NCBI RefSeq assembly: GCF_021018805.1
Contig: NC_086258.1
Coordinates: 5,991,081-6,055,080, forward strand
Reading direction: 5' to 3'
DNA length: 64,000 nucleotides
Source: Prinia subflava
Lineage: Eukaryota; Chordata; Aves; Passeriformes; Cisticolidae
The notes under the pieces are model-generated. The model did no database searches and was not told where the DNA came from. It worked only from the letters and a program-made list of their open reading frames with translations. The stretch's first letter is position 1. Every line of letters starts with the position of its first letter. Shown one piece after another: positions 55,636 to 64,000 of the stretch. Both the position numbers and the translations under genes were made by a program.

Positions 55636-57754
55636 AGAGCACTAGCTTTGCACCTGTAGGTTTAGGCAGGCATCTGACACCTTTTGATCACTGAGTTGCC
55701 ACAGGAATTTGATCAGCCCCCATTGACTCAGTTGGAGCAGAGGACAGTAGTTTTCCTTCCAGGCTGGAAGTACGTTGGCTGCTTTTCAAGAGTAGCTACT
55801 GGTTTCTCGGAGCTGAAGGCACTGGAGGTGGGGATGCTTCTATCCTTAGACAACAGCTCTCTGCACCCTCTTGGCACCCCGGAACATCCAAACCAGCATC
55901 CGCATTGCAGAAATTTATCCTCCCTGGTGATCCGAGGGTCTCTCCTGACACAGCCCAGGAACCTTCACATGGCTTGGCTGGGATGTGGGCACATGGGGCA
56001 GAACCCTTGGGCTTTAGAAGAAAACATTTGAGACCAAAACAGGCCGAGGTTACACCTTCCAATGCAAATGTCTGGGCTCAGCAGGCTTAATTCAGCCACT
56101 CAAATTAAAGTCATTCCACAGGGATCCTGTCAGAGTTGACGATGCTCCTCTGCCCTGAATACACAGCCCATCACTTGGAGGGGGACCTGATGAGGAGGTC
56201 TCAGAACCGAACTGATGCTTGTGTGCATGGGGGCATTGTTTTCTCAAACACAGGGGGAAAGATCAGGCTCACAGGCAGTGGCTGCTGCAGCCCGTGTGGG
56301 AGCCTTGGAACCCCTGGAGCAGGGAAGGGGAGCAAAGCAAACAGGCTTTGTCCAGGCTATTTATTTTGTGCTGGGGTAAGGAGGATTTTTTTTCACTTCA
56401 GACATGCGATGAGTGTGTTACTCAGCCATGACTCGAGAACTTGTGAGCAATAAAGTCATCCTGAAGTCTGCCAAAAAAAATCTTCTTAGCACACCCACCT
56501 CATCACACGTTCCCACTGTAGCTACTTGGGTGCGATCTGCCGCGCCAAGGCGGCTACCTCGCGGGGAGGCTGCGGTGGCCATCTGCGAGCGTGTGGCAGT
56601 GGCCCGCGGATGAACCCGTGCCCATCAGCACAGTGCCACCACGGGTGTCACCTGCCTGCTGACTGGGACCCCTGGCAGGCGTCGTCACAAAGATGGTGGG
56701 CTGGAGCTCCAAAATCCAAGAGAAAACAGAGCTGGAAGGGGCTGCGTACACTGGTGTAATTTTCCTTCTGCAGCAAGGGCTGGGGTGTGGGTTTGGAATG
56801 TTGGTTTTGACCTTTTGGGGTCAAGACTGACCTGAGATCTCCATAAGAAGGAGAGCCCTTGAAACATTCCTCTTCCTGCCCTGAACCAAACCAGCTCCAA
56901 CAGGGCTGGCTGGATGTGAGGATGACTTCAGGCTCCGGAGCCCTGCACCAGCCACCTCTGCAGTCTGGGAGTGGTGATGAGCAGAGTGGTGCATCCTCCA
57001 GGCTGCAGGAGAGGAGACATGCACTGGCAAACCAGGAGAGTGCTGTTGGAAGTGCCTGAGAAAATGTACATTGATGCTAAAATTTGCATTTTTGAGAGCT
57101 GACTGCTCCCGTGGATAATGAGTCAGGGTCCAAGGTCCCCATGTGTGAGCCCTTACCCTCCGGCTGGCCACTCTGCCTGTGGGGTGGTGCAGCCCTCCAC
57201 TCGGGCACCAGTGGCTCTGGAACTGGGATGCTCACAGCTTTCTCTGAGGGGAAGCCCTGCTCTGCTGAAGGCAGGACGGGTCAGGGATAGAAACAACCCC
57301 ATGTCAGCGGGGTGGGATGCAAGGGATGTTCTTGGACATCCCAGCACCAGTGGGGAGGTGGGACCATGCAGAACCCCCTCACCTGAACTACCACGGTAAG
57401 AACTGCCTCTTCCATGGCCTCCTCTCCCCACCCCTTCCCTGCACCGAGGCTCTAAATAATTGATAACACTGATAAATAATAGATCTTGTATTTGCTCCTT
57501 CTCTGTCTCTGGCAGGGCGTGTGCGCTCGCAGCCCGGCGCTGCTGCATCAGGGTTACGGGGATGGGGAGCGCGGCTGTTGGGCCGGGGTAGGGAGCTCTG
57601 CAGCGGGGAGAGCATTCCGGGGAGATAAAGGGCTGGTTTGATGTGTGTTCATGTGGCGGGGCTGTTTTGCCTTGCATGCCTTTCTCTTTTGCTTTATTTT
57701 TTTCCTGGAGTGAAGCCTGGCGCCAGCAGTCTGGAACCAGCCTGACAAGCTTTT
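55636..57754. other. Unique DNA with two octamers and small CpG patches
   Basis: Perfect octamers ATGCAAAT at 56062-56069 and ATTTGCAT at 57082-57089 occur in otherwise plain DNA. CpG strings lie at 56531-56615 (CTGCCGCGCCAAGGCGGC, CTCGCGGGGAGGC) and 57517-57590 (GTGTGCGCTCGCAGCCCGGC). TAAATAATTGATAAC at 57452-57466 is a homeodomain-rich piece between them. The 242-codon minus-strand frame (57153-57881) partly owes its length to the purine-rich tract that follows. Confidence 0.45.
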
Positions 57755-57845
57755 GAGTTATGGAAAGGGGGAGGAAGGGGGGAGGAGAGAGAAAGAGGGA
57801 GCGAGAGAGGCAGGGAGGAGGAGGGCGAAGGCAGAGGGAGGCAGC
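57755..57845 (+). repeat. Purine-only tract
   Basis: About 85 bases almost entirely G and A (GGGGGAGGAAGGGGGGAGGA and similar). Triplex- and G-quadruplex-prone, and the source of a long Ser/Pro/Leu-rich minus-strand frame. Confidence 0.75.
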
Positions 57846-57969
57846 TGGGATGTGGATTATTAGGGGAGAACAAGAATACACACAAGAGGCTGGTGGGGTG
57901 AGGGCTGGGGGCTACCGGGGCTTGCGGGGAGGGGATGGAGCTGGCTTCGAGCAAACCTTTCAAAGCAGA
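57846..57969. other. Short mixed stretch
   Basis: Between a purine tract and a T tract; no gene seen. Confidence 0.4.
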
Positions 57970-58030
57970 TTTTTTTCTTTTTTTTCTTTCTTTTTTTTTT
58001 TTTTTCTTTTTTTTTTTCCTCTTTTTTTTC
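57970..58030 (+). repeat. T-rich simple repeat
   Basis: About 60 bases of T broken by single C. Similar in make-up to the tract at 62.36-62.42 kb. Both lie within about 1 kb of a CpG island. Confidence 0.85.
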
Positions 58031-58059
58031 ATGGAGGGGAGAGGGGGAATTGAGTCATT

Positions 58060-58470
58060 TTGGGCATGCAACGCAAACCTCGCCGCGTCAAGGAACAAGG
58101 AAGTTTTTTAAAGCGCCAATTAAAGGGCTCGGAGAGGTCCGGGGCTTTTAAACAGCCTTGGGAAGGGGGGGGCGGTCCTGGCCGGCGTTCAGGCTGCCGT
58201 CCCATCAGGACATTCCTTTCTGCTGAACGCTGCTGCTCCCGGCCCTCTTCTCCTCCTTTTCCAAGCTGCCGTCGAATCCTTTCCAACTCCCGCGTCCGAA
58301 CCCGGGGAACTTTGCTCCGTTTCATCTCTCGCCGCCTGCCTCCCCCCGGCCCCGGCCTGCGCTCGGCGCTTTGATCACTGAGCTGCCTGAGCACAGCCCC
58401 GAACCCCGCGCTCAGCACCCCCGGGACGCAGGCGCCAGCAGCCCCTCGGGGGCTGGCATGGCCCAAAATT
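58060..58470. promoter_or_regulatory. CpG island, possible promoter
   Basis: CpG-rich over about 400 bases (CCTCGCCGCGTCAAGG, CCGGCGTTCAGGCTGCCGTC, TCTCGCCGCCTGCC, CCCCGGCCCCGGCCTGCGCT). Left edge has AT-type GCGCCAATTAAAGGG with a homeodomain/CCAAT-type core. No donor-like site or domain-bearing frame follows; the 244-codon minus-strand frame (58029-58763) across it has no recognised domain. Direction unknown. Confidence 0.45.
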
Positions 58471-60007
58471 CCCCCCCTGCCTCGATGGAGACCCCCGTCT
58501 ACCATCACACCCTTGCTCAGGGAAGGCAGCTGCTGCAGGGAATTGGTGGCTGCAGTGCTGGGGGGAGGAGGGCTCAGTGCCCAGCCCGGGACCTGGCCCC
58601 GCAGAATGGGAGAGGGCGAACTGTGAGGGGCTGGGTAGGGCAGCGTGTTTGGGAAGGTCCCGTCAGGGTGCCCACACCTGGGAATCCCATGTGGTGCCCG
58701 TGGGGGCTCCTCCTGTGCTACTTCGGGGGGGTCACAGCGCTGGCAGCAGAGTCTGGAGCACATTCACTGGAACAGGGGGATGGCAGGCAGAGGCTGGAGC
58801 AGCTCCATGGCATGCTTTCCACTCTGAGAGCCCCTCCTCGCCTCCCGTGGATGTCCAGCAGCAAGGAGCACAGGAGGGAACACAGCCTTGCTGCTTCAGC
58901 CCACCTTCTGGAGTGGGGAGGGAGCCGTGGCACACCACGGAGTGCCGTGCCTGCACTCCGGGGGAAATGCAGAGTGCTGGCCAGGGGATGAGGATTTGGA
59001 GCCGCTTTGCAGGGGCTTTGTTTGGTTTGGTTTCAGCGCAGCCTATTTAACTCCAACAACTGGTGAAGGCTGGGGAGAAAAGAGCTCTTTGTTACAGTCT
59101 GAACAGCCCCGGGTCTTTAGCTCAGCTTGTGGAAAGAGTTCTGAGAAGTTGAGATAGCCCAGGGACGGGCTGATTTTGGGATGGGCAGATTTTATATCAC
59201 TCACACCTCTAAAGTGAAGAATAAGAGTGAGGGTTTGAATACCCAGCTCCCCAAAAAAGCCCAGCAAAAGCCCTGTGAAGCACCACCACCATCTGCCAAG
59301 TCTTTGTCTTTGCAGAGGAGGTGGATGGGGGAACACCCAGTTTTCTGAAATCTCCATTACAGGTTGCCTCTGAGCTGCAGCTCTTCATAAAAAATACTTC
59401 TTTCTCTGGGTTTCCAGGAAGCAAAATGTTGCCCTCCGCTGTTTGCAGCGTAGCTGGAACAGAGAACTCGCTGCATCCAAGCCCGTCTGGCACTTCAGTG
59501 TCACATCCGTGGCAGTGGTCAGGGGATTTGGAGAGAGACAACTCCCACCCAGCCCACAGATGCTGCAAAGATCTGCAAAAGGTTCCTTCATCCTCCCAGA
59601 GCCACCAGGAATGACGGCCTCCCACTCCCAGGGTGAACTGCTCCTGCCCTGGCACCTCAGCACTGGGATGAGGGGGTTGGCCATGGGTTCAGCTGGGCTG
59701 TCTCCAGCCTGAGGTGGGTCCAACCAAGACCAACCTCCTCACAAGCAGTGTTTCACAAGAAAACAAAGCAAAGCAGCTCAGTTGTGTATCCTTGGTCCAA
59801 GTTCCTCGTTTTCCCCTTCTCTTTTTCCTTGGTTACTCTTCAAGCTCCTTCTGGTAACTTTAGAATTATGCTGGCAAAATTGTCCCCCAGCTCCTCCTTG
59901 CTAGAGATGCAACACAGATGGATTCATGCCTGTTGTCTTTTATAGACCTTCAACATCTGAGTGTGGGGAGTCTTATACCAGTGAGTGGAAGGAGTGACTA
60001 CTTTTTT
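58471..60007. other. Unique non-coding DNA, no gene seen
   Basis: GC-rich to 58.95 kb, then mixed. A tRNA-like A-box string near 59112 was considered and rejected. Frames are short and overlapping. Confidence 0.5.
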
Positions 60008-60240
60008 TTTGTAGATGTGGAAACGGAGGCTACTTATTCAGGAGAAGTCAGATTTTAGGGCCAAGGGACACAATTTCACTCAGAAATCTTTGCTGCATCA
60101 GCTTCCCTGGCATCTCTTGAGATGTTTCCATGAGGGAGGAGACCCTTTCTCTGTTCTTCTTCTTGCCCAGAAAGGATCAGAAGTCAGGGACAGAGCTAAA
60201 ACATGGCCCCGTGGCCCGTCCCCAACCCATGACCTCCCCG
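60008..60240 (-). mobile_element. MIR/CORE-SINE-like fossil, minus orientation, possibly two pieces
   Basis: TTTGTAGATGTGGAAACGGA at about 60009-60028 and GGGCCAAGGGACACAATTT (60057-60075) match in order the reverse complement of the MIR core (TTACAGATGAGGAAACTGAG, GCCCAAGGTCACACAG). A second match, CTTGCCCAGAAAGGATCAGA, then GTCAGGGACAGAGCTAAAAC (60164-60205), repeats the TTGCCCA..GTCA..GACAGAGCTGGGA part. Either two MIR copies lie here or one is split by an insertion. The middle (60076-60163) is not explained. Confidence 0.5.
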
Positions 60241-61559
60241 CTTCCACAAGGGACAACAGGCAGAAATAATTCAGGGCAGGCAGAGCTGGGGGATCTGGGG
60301 AAGAGCAAGATGAGTCTTGGTGGGGACACCATCCTCACCTTTCATATTCTAATGCCTTGCCTTTTCCTGATTTGTGAGCTCTGGGGAGTCCTGCTGGGAA
60401 TTCGCTCGAACGGAGGCACACACCGCCGTCCCTCGGTAAATTACGCAGAGATATAATGAAGGAGGAGAAATCAGTTACTCTGTGACTGTGGCTCCCCAGG
60501 GGACCTTAATTCAAATATTTGTGGAGCTGAGCAAGTGGGGCATTGGGGAGCCGCCGAGTTGGAGCGTCTCTCGGCAGGTTGCTTGCAGGTGGTTGGTGAT
60601 GGGAGGCAACGCTCTGGGATCCAGGATGCATCCCCAAAGAGGCTTCAGGTTCTTGATGGAGCTTTGGGTGTCCTCAGGGTTAAGATTAGGGTTAGATGGA
60701 AGAGGAAGGTACTAGGGGAGGGTGGGACTATGGTCTGGCTGCAGCTACCTGAAGAAGGGAGGTGGGCTCCAGCCTGCAGCTGGTGGCTGTTGGGATGGGG
60801 TGGTTCTGTGTGTCCCTTTGCCAATGGCTTTGAACAGTGTGGGGTGCTGGGGGCACCTGCCCATCACCTGTGGCTGGGCTCTGCATCATCTCTTGGGGAG
60901 GGACTGGGACAGTGACCCGAGAGGGGATAGGGAGGAGCAGGGTTTGCAAAGCCAGGACAGTTTTCTGCCGCCCACATGGCCTCTGTTTTCAGTACTGGAG
61001 GTAGAAAAGGTTAAATGCTGCATGGCAGCAAGGAGAGGGCAATCCCCACATTGCTCAATTTAGGAATGAGAAATCGATTTACCTCCAGCTCCATTTTCTC
61101 TGTGTGCCCTTAACCCAGGCTTCCTGCCCCTCTCCTCCCAGGGCACACCAGTGCCTTGGACCTGAAAAAACAAATGGGATCCAATTTGCCCAGCCAGCAA
61201 CTGGGGCACAGGTGGGGGGCAGCTCCTTGCTGGATGCATGCAAGAGCCCTCAGGTCCCACTTCACCCTGATGGCCAAGGCCATGGCTCCATCGGGGACAC
61301 AGTGGCCCCGTGGCTGTGCCATGGTGCTCTTACTGCTTCAGCAATGGGTGCTTTTGCATGAGCATGGAGAGCTGAGGCGCAGGCTGAACTGGGGTGCAAG
61401 GTGCTCAATCCCCAAGGAGAGGTGGTTGTGTGGGGGCTCAGGGCAGCTGTGTTCACCTGATGCCATTCTGCACTGCCTCATTCTTTTCTTGGAGGTCCCA
61501 CAACATCACCCCGGCACTCAGAAGTGATGCTGGACACACTTCCCTGCGCACCAGCTCTC
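60241..61559. other. Unique non-coding DNA, no gene seen
   Basis: Short overlapping frames. TTAAGATTAGGGTTAGATGG at about 60680-60699 has one telomere-like AGGGTTAG unit by chance. No fossil or motif cluster. Confidence 0.5.
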
Positions 61560-61810
61560 CCTCCTGTGCCAGCACCATGCCCCCGGCGGGGGCAGTTTTG
61601 CCTCCGGCTACCGGGGCCGCCGAGCATGGCACGATCCCGCAGCCACCCGCACTCCCGGCGCTGCCACCGGGCAGGAGGGGCGGCCTCCCCACGCCGCGGC
61701 CCTCGCTCGCTCGGCGCCCGCGGGGCTGCGCGCACACGCGCGGATCCGCGGCGCGCCAACTGTTGGGAAGGGAAAAAAACCAACCCCACCGACTCAGCCG
61801 AGAGAGGTGG
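61560..61810. promoter_or_regulatory. CpG island, strongest by density
   Basis: CCCCCGGCGGGGGCAG, CCTCGCTCGCTCGGCGCCCG, GCGCGCACACGCGCGGATCC and CGCGGCGCGCC crowd CpG into about 200 bases. It is followed by a GA repeat and an AT-rich motif block with TAAT cores. Typical of a promoter or a CpG-rich enhancer of a developmental gene. No coding exon is recognisable on either strand; a 216-codon minus-strand frame across it lacks a known domain. Confidence 0.5.
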
Positions 61811-61815
61811 GGGGG

Positions 61816-61840
61816 AAGAGAGAGAAAGAGAGAGAGAATG
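61816..61840 (+). repeat. GA simple repeat
   Basis: AAGAGAGAGAAAGAGAGAGA, near-perfect GA units. Could bind GAGA-type factors. Confidence 0.8.
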
Positions 61841-61859
61841 ACAGACTGCAATCCCCCTT

Positions 61860-62140
61860 GAGTGCCTAGCCTCATGAATATTAATAAGGTGGTAATTAAA
61901 ATGCAGGGACACAGCAGGACGGATGCAGGCGCTGCCTTCGGAGCGCTGGGAACGGGGGGAGCGCGTCTTTCCAGGCAGGTTTTGATTCCGTTCTCTGATG
62001 AAAAGAAGAAAACGGAGCCTTCAACTTTAATCAGTTTAGAGTTTTTTTGACACGACATATCTTTAATTGCTGATATTTCTGCTCTTCTCAAACCCGGCTC
62101 CACCGACTCCAGTCTAAGCGGAGATAACGAACCACGCTGA
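61860..62140. promoter_or_regulatory. AT-rich motif block beside CpG island
   Basis: CATGAATATTAATAAGGTGG and TAATTAAAATGCAGGG (61873-61908) pack several TAAT cores and POU-type ATGAATAT sites. Later, ATCTTTAATTGCTGATATTT (62060-62079) holds another TAATT core. The block is repeat-free and AT-rich beside a very GC-rich island, a contrast often seen in conserved developmental elements. Conservation is unproven. Confidence 0.4.
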
Positions 62141-62356
62141 AGTGCCGTGGATTCGTGCTGTATTTACGCCTCGACTTGTTTGCTACTTTCCTGGGGTTTC
62201 ACCTCTCTGCCTGGGGTTGGAATGTACAGCCCTGCTGCCGCTAGCCTCTGCAGCCGGGTGTGAGGGTGGAAATGCAGCCCGGCACCTCTGTGTAACACCC
62301 CCTCCCAACCTCCCAACCTGCTCCACTGCATCCGTAGAGAAAACTGAAAACAGCCC
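62141..62356. other. Unique spacer
   Basis: Mixed DNA with TATTTACGCC at 62160-62169. No gene seen. Confidence 0.4.
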
Positions 62357-62424
62357 TTTTTTTTTTCTTTTTTTTTTTTTTTCTTTTTTCTTTTTTTTTT
62401 TCTTTTCTTTTTTCTTTTTTTTTT
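62357..62424 (+). repeat. T-rich simple repeat
   Basis: About 68 bases of T runs broken by C. It gives the Lys-rich minus-strand frames in this region, which I treat as artefacts. Confidence 0.85.
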
Positions 62425-62504
62425 GGGGTAGTAAATCCCTGTTCTTGGGGTCGTGCCTGTGTGGTGAACTTGGAGTTGGGCATGATGCCACCTGGTCTGG
62501 GTGG

Positions 62505-62605
62505 CAGGGTTGGAGGTTGGGGGCACGGGTGGGGGCAACGAGGATGGGTGGGGTTGGGTAGGGTTGGGTTGGGTTAAATCAGGCTGGGTTGGGTTGGAAA
62601 TCAGG
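62505..62605 (+). repeat. GGGTT-type minisatellite, G-quadruplex-prone
   Basis: Repeated GGGTT/GGTTGGG units: GGGTGGGGTTGGGTAGGGTT and GGGTTGGGTTAAATCAGGCT followed by GGGTTGGGTTGG. At least eight G3 runs on one strand, ample for G-quadruplexes. Not a true telomere repeat, which would read TTAGGG. Confidence 0.7.
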
Positions 62606-63098
62606 TCTCCTGAGAAAAGACTCCATTCCCCTCTCCAGAAGAGGTTCCTTCAGTGTAAGAGCAGAGGTGGCTGTTGGGTTGCTGAGTTATTGTTAAGGAG
62701 GCTTAAAGGCACTCAGAGCCGGGTGAGTGTCCTGTGAAGGATGCACAGGGAAGGCTCCGAGGTCTGTGAGGAGGGAGAACCACAGTGTTCATCTTTCTTG
62801 GAGAAGGGAGTTGCTGCAGTGGGTCTGGACTATTGGTGGAGAACCATGTTGCTGGGAAAACGAATGGAAAGTGTTGCTTGGTGCCCAAATGGAATGTCTT
62901 GGGTGTGGGAATTGGACCATGACAGCCCAGAACAAGGATTTAGCAGGCAATTTCTGGTAAAATGGAAAAGAAAAGAAACCACAAAATACCCCATCCCAGT
63001 GCAAGCAATTGTTCTAGGTAAAGTCAGAATATTTGGTTTAGCCTGCAATGTTTTTGTTTTGTTCTGTTTTGTTTGAGGTTTTCCTAATTTACTTAGAT

Positions 63099-63101
<3 letters not shown>
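62606..63101. other. Unique non-coding DNA
   Basis: A donor-like CCGG|GTGAGT occurs near 62721-62726 without an acceptor. No gene or fossil recognised. Confidence 0.5.

Positions 63102-63142
<41 letters not shown>
63102..63142. repeat. T41 homopolymer
   Basis: 41 T in a row, the longest homopolymer in the window. On the minus strand it would be an A tail, but the sequence feeding into it on that strand (63143 onward) carries no recognisable retrocopy and no flanking duplication is visible. Length is likely variable and assembly there uncertain. Confidence 0.9.
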
Positions 63143-63145
<3 letters not shown>

Positions 63146-64000
63146 TTGAGACAATTTTCTGAATTGAAAAAAAATAAGCTTCTTTTTTTAAATGAAGAAG
63201 TCAAGAAGATTCTTTTAGAAAATGCCCAAATACAACAGATCATCAGGTGACTGATGGGAGAAGGAGGTTTGACATCTTCAAAGCCATCTCCTCTGCCCAG
63301 CACTGGTATTTCTTTTTTTTTCCATTCCAAAAAAATTTTCAATTCACCCTGAGTTTCAAGATGATTCAGCCTTTTTGAATCTTCCAATTGTTTGTGAATT
63401 TACTATCCCCTCAAAACCAAACAAAGAAAATCCCCCTCAGCCCCTAGAAAGATGACAGTGACCAAGAGAGCAGAGCACAGTGCGAGCCCCATCACAGCTG
63501 GTGCCTCCCTGCCAGGGTTGGAGCTGGCCATGGAAAGACAATGGGGACTCTCCTGGATCATGGATGGGGATAAAGGTTTTGCCCCACCTGGGAGACACCG
63601 TGTTACCCAGACAGTGACTGTGTTTCAGGGAGTTGCTGTGATGTGTTGGTTTGCTCCTGCATCCTCCTGGGTCCAGAGGTGCATCCCAGGAGGACATCCT
63701 GGCCTCCATGCTTAACTGCACTCCTGCCATGCCATTTCTCCATCCCAAGGAATTTTCTCTCCCTTGGGAACATGTCCTTGTGCCCTACCTAAGGGAGAGA
63801 TGGAGAAGAAGAGCTGAGACCCCATCAGGGATCATGGCACACATAGGCAGGTGAGGGACTAGGAGATGGGAGCTACAGGGAAGACAGCACCAGGGAAGGG
63901 GCCACCTCAGGATCAGCCAGCCTCAGCTTGAGGGGCTGGTGGATAAACAAAGCTTTGGGTATTTAATAGGGGGAAAAATATTTCTCCTGTGTTGTTTTTT
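63143..64000. other. Unique non-coding DNA with weak exon-like piece
   Basis: On the plus strand TCCTCCTGGGTCCAG precedes 63677 as an acceptor-like site and CATAGGCAG|GTGAGG at 63850/63851 is a strong donor-like site; the 174 bases between are open in one frame. The peptide shows no recognised domain and could be chance. The last 150 bases are AT-rich and run into a T run cut by the window end. Confidence 0.4.

Noticed and set aside
57153..57881. 242-codon minus-strand open frame with a Ser/Pro/Leu-rich N-terminus
   Set aside because: Its start lies in the reverse of a purine-only tract, which produces a low-complexity peptide.
58029..58763. 244-codon minus-strand open frame, the longest in the window
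   Set aside because: It runs across a CpG island, begins within GC-rich DNA, ends in no recognised domain and overlaps long open frames on the other strand. GC-rich DNA has few stop codons by chance.
59108..59165. tRNA-like A-box string TTTAGCTCAGCTTGTGG
   Set aside because: No B-box (GGTTCRANTCC) at a proper distance and no cloverleaf could be drawn.
60680..60699. Telomere-like AGGGTTAG
   Set aside because: A single unit, no array.
62164..62538. Lysine-rich minus-strand frames
   Set aside because: They arise from the T-rich simple repeat at 62357-62424.
1..64000. Bacterial or phage systems, CRISPR arrays, operons, rRNA or tRNA genes
   Set aside because: No repeat-spacer array, no long coding frames in tandem, no rRNA or tRNA signature. 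The sequence is typical of vertebrate non-coding DNA.

Overview
The window looks like non-coding vertebrate nuclear DNA, most likely from a bird. The support is indirect: about half GC, no operons or bacterial-style genes, short simple repeats, no young Alu/L1-type repeats, and only old, eroded pieces of retroposons known from amniotes (CR1/L3-type and L2-type LINEs, MIR/CORE-type SINEs). Open reading frames are short, overlap on all six frames and match no protein family I recognise, so I annotate no confident protein-coding gene. A turtle or crocodilian source is less likely but not excluded.

Layout. 1-4.1 kb is unique, AT-leaning DNA. A motif-dense block (octamer plus homeodomain sites) lies at 4.1-4.35 kb. 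An L2 fossil and a MIR-like fossil sit side by side at 5.43-5.9 kb. From 6 to 18 kb the DNA is mostly plain, with AT-rich motif-dense islands at 11.2-11.5 and 12.8-13.1 kb and a cysteine-rich open frame at 17.25-17.47 kb. CpG-rich patches start at 18.6 kb. From 21.6 to 28 kb there is a run of X-box (RFX-type) palindromes, one group together with octamer and AP-1 sites, plus a MIR-like fossil at 24.3 kb. A dense TAAT cluster is at 29.5 kb. From 35.5 to 41.1 kb there are three minus-strand CR1/L3-type pieces, including a recognisable reverse-transcriptase core and a separate ORF2 C-terminus, plus an X-box inside a CpG patch at 36.1 kb. A tandem octamer pair one helical turn apart is at 46.0 kb. 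The last quarter (49.8-62 kb) is CpG-rich, with at least five patches that could be promoters, long polypyrimidine or T tracts, and two more MIR-like fossils.

How it may work. The recurring POU-octamer, RFX X-box and homeodomain motifs, many inside low-repeat AT-rich blocks, and the several CpG patches suggest an intron or intergenic flank of a developmentally regulated gene that carries enhancers and perhaps 5' non-coding exons. That is inference. The gene itself cannot be named from this window, and alignment to other birds plus RNA data would settle most calls. Boundaries of fossils and motif blocks are approximate because they were read by eye.
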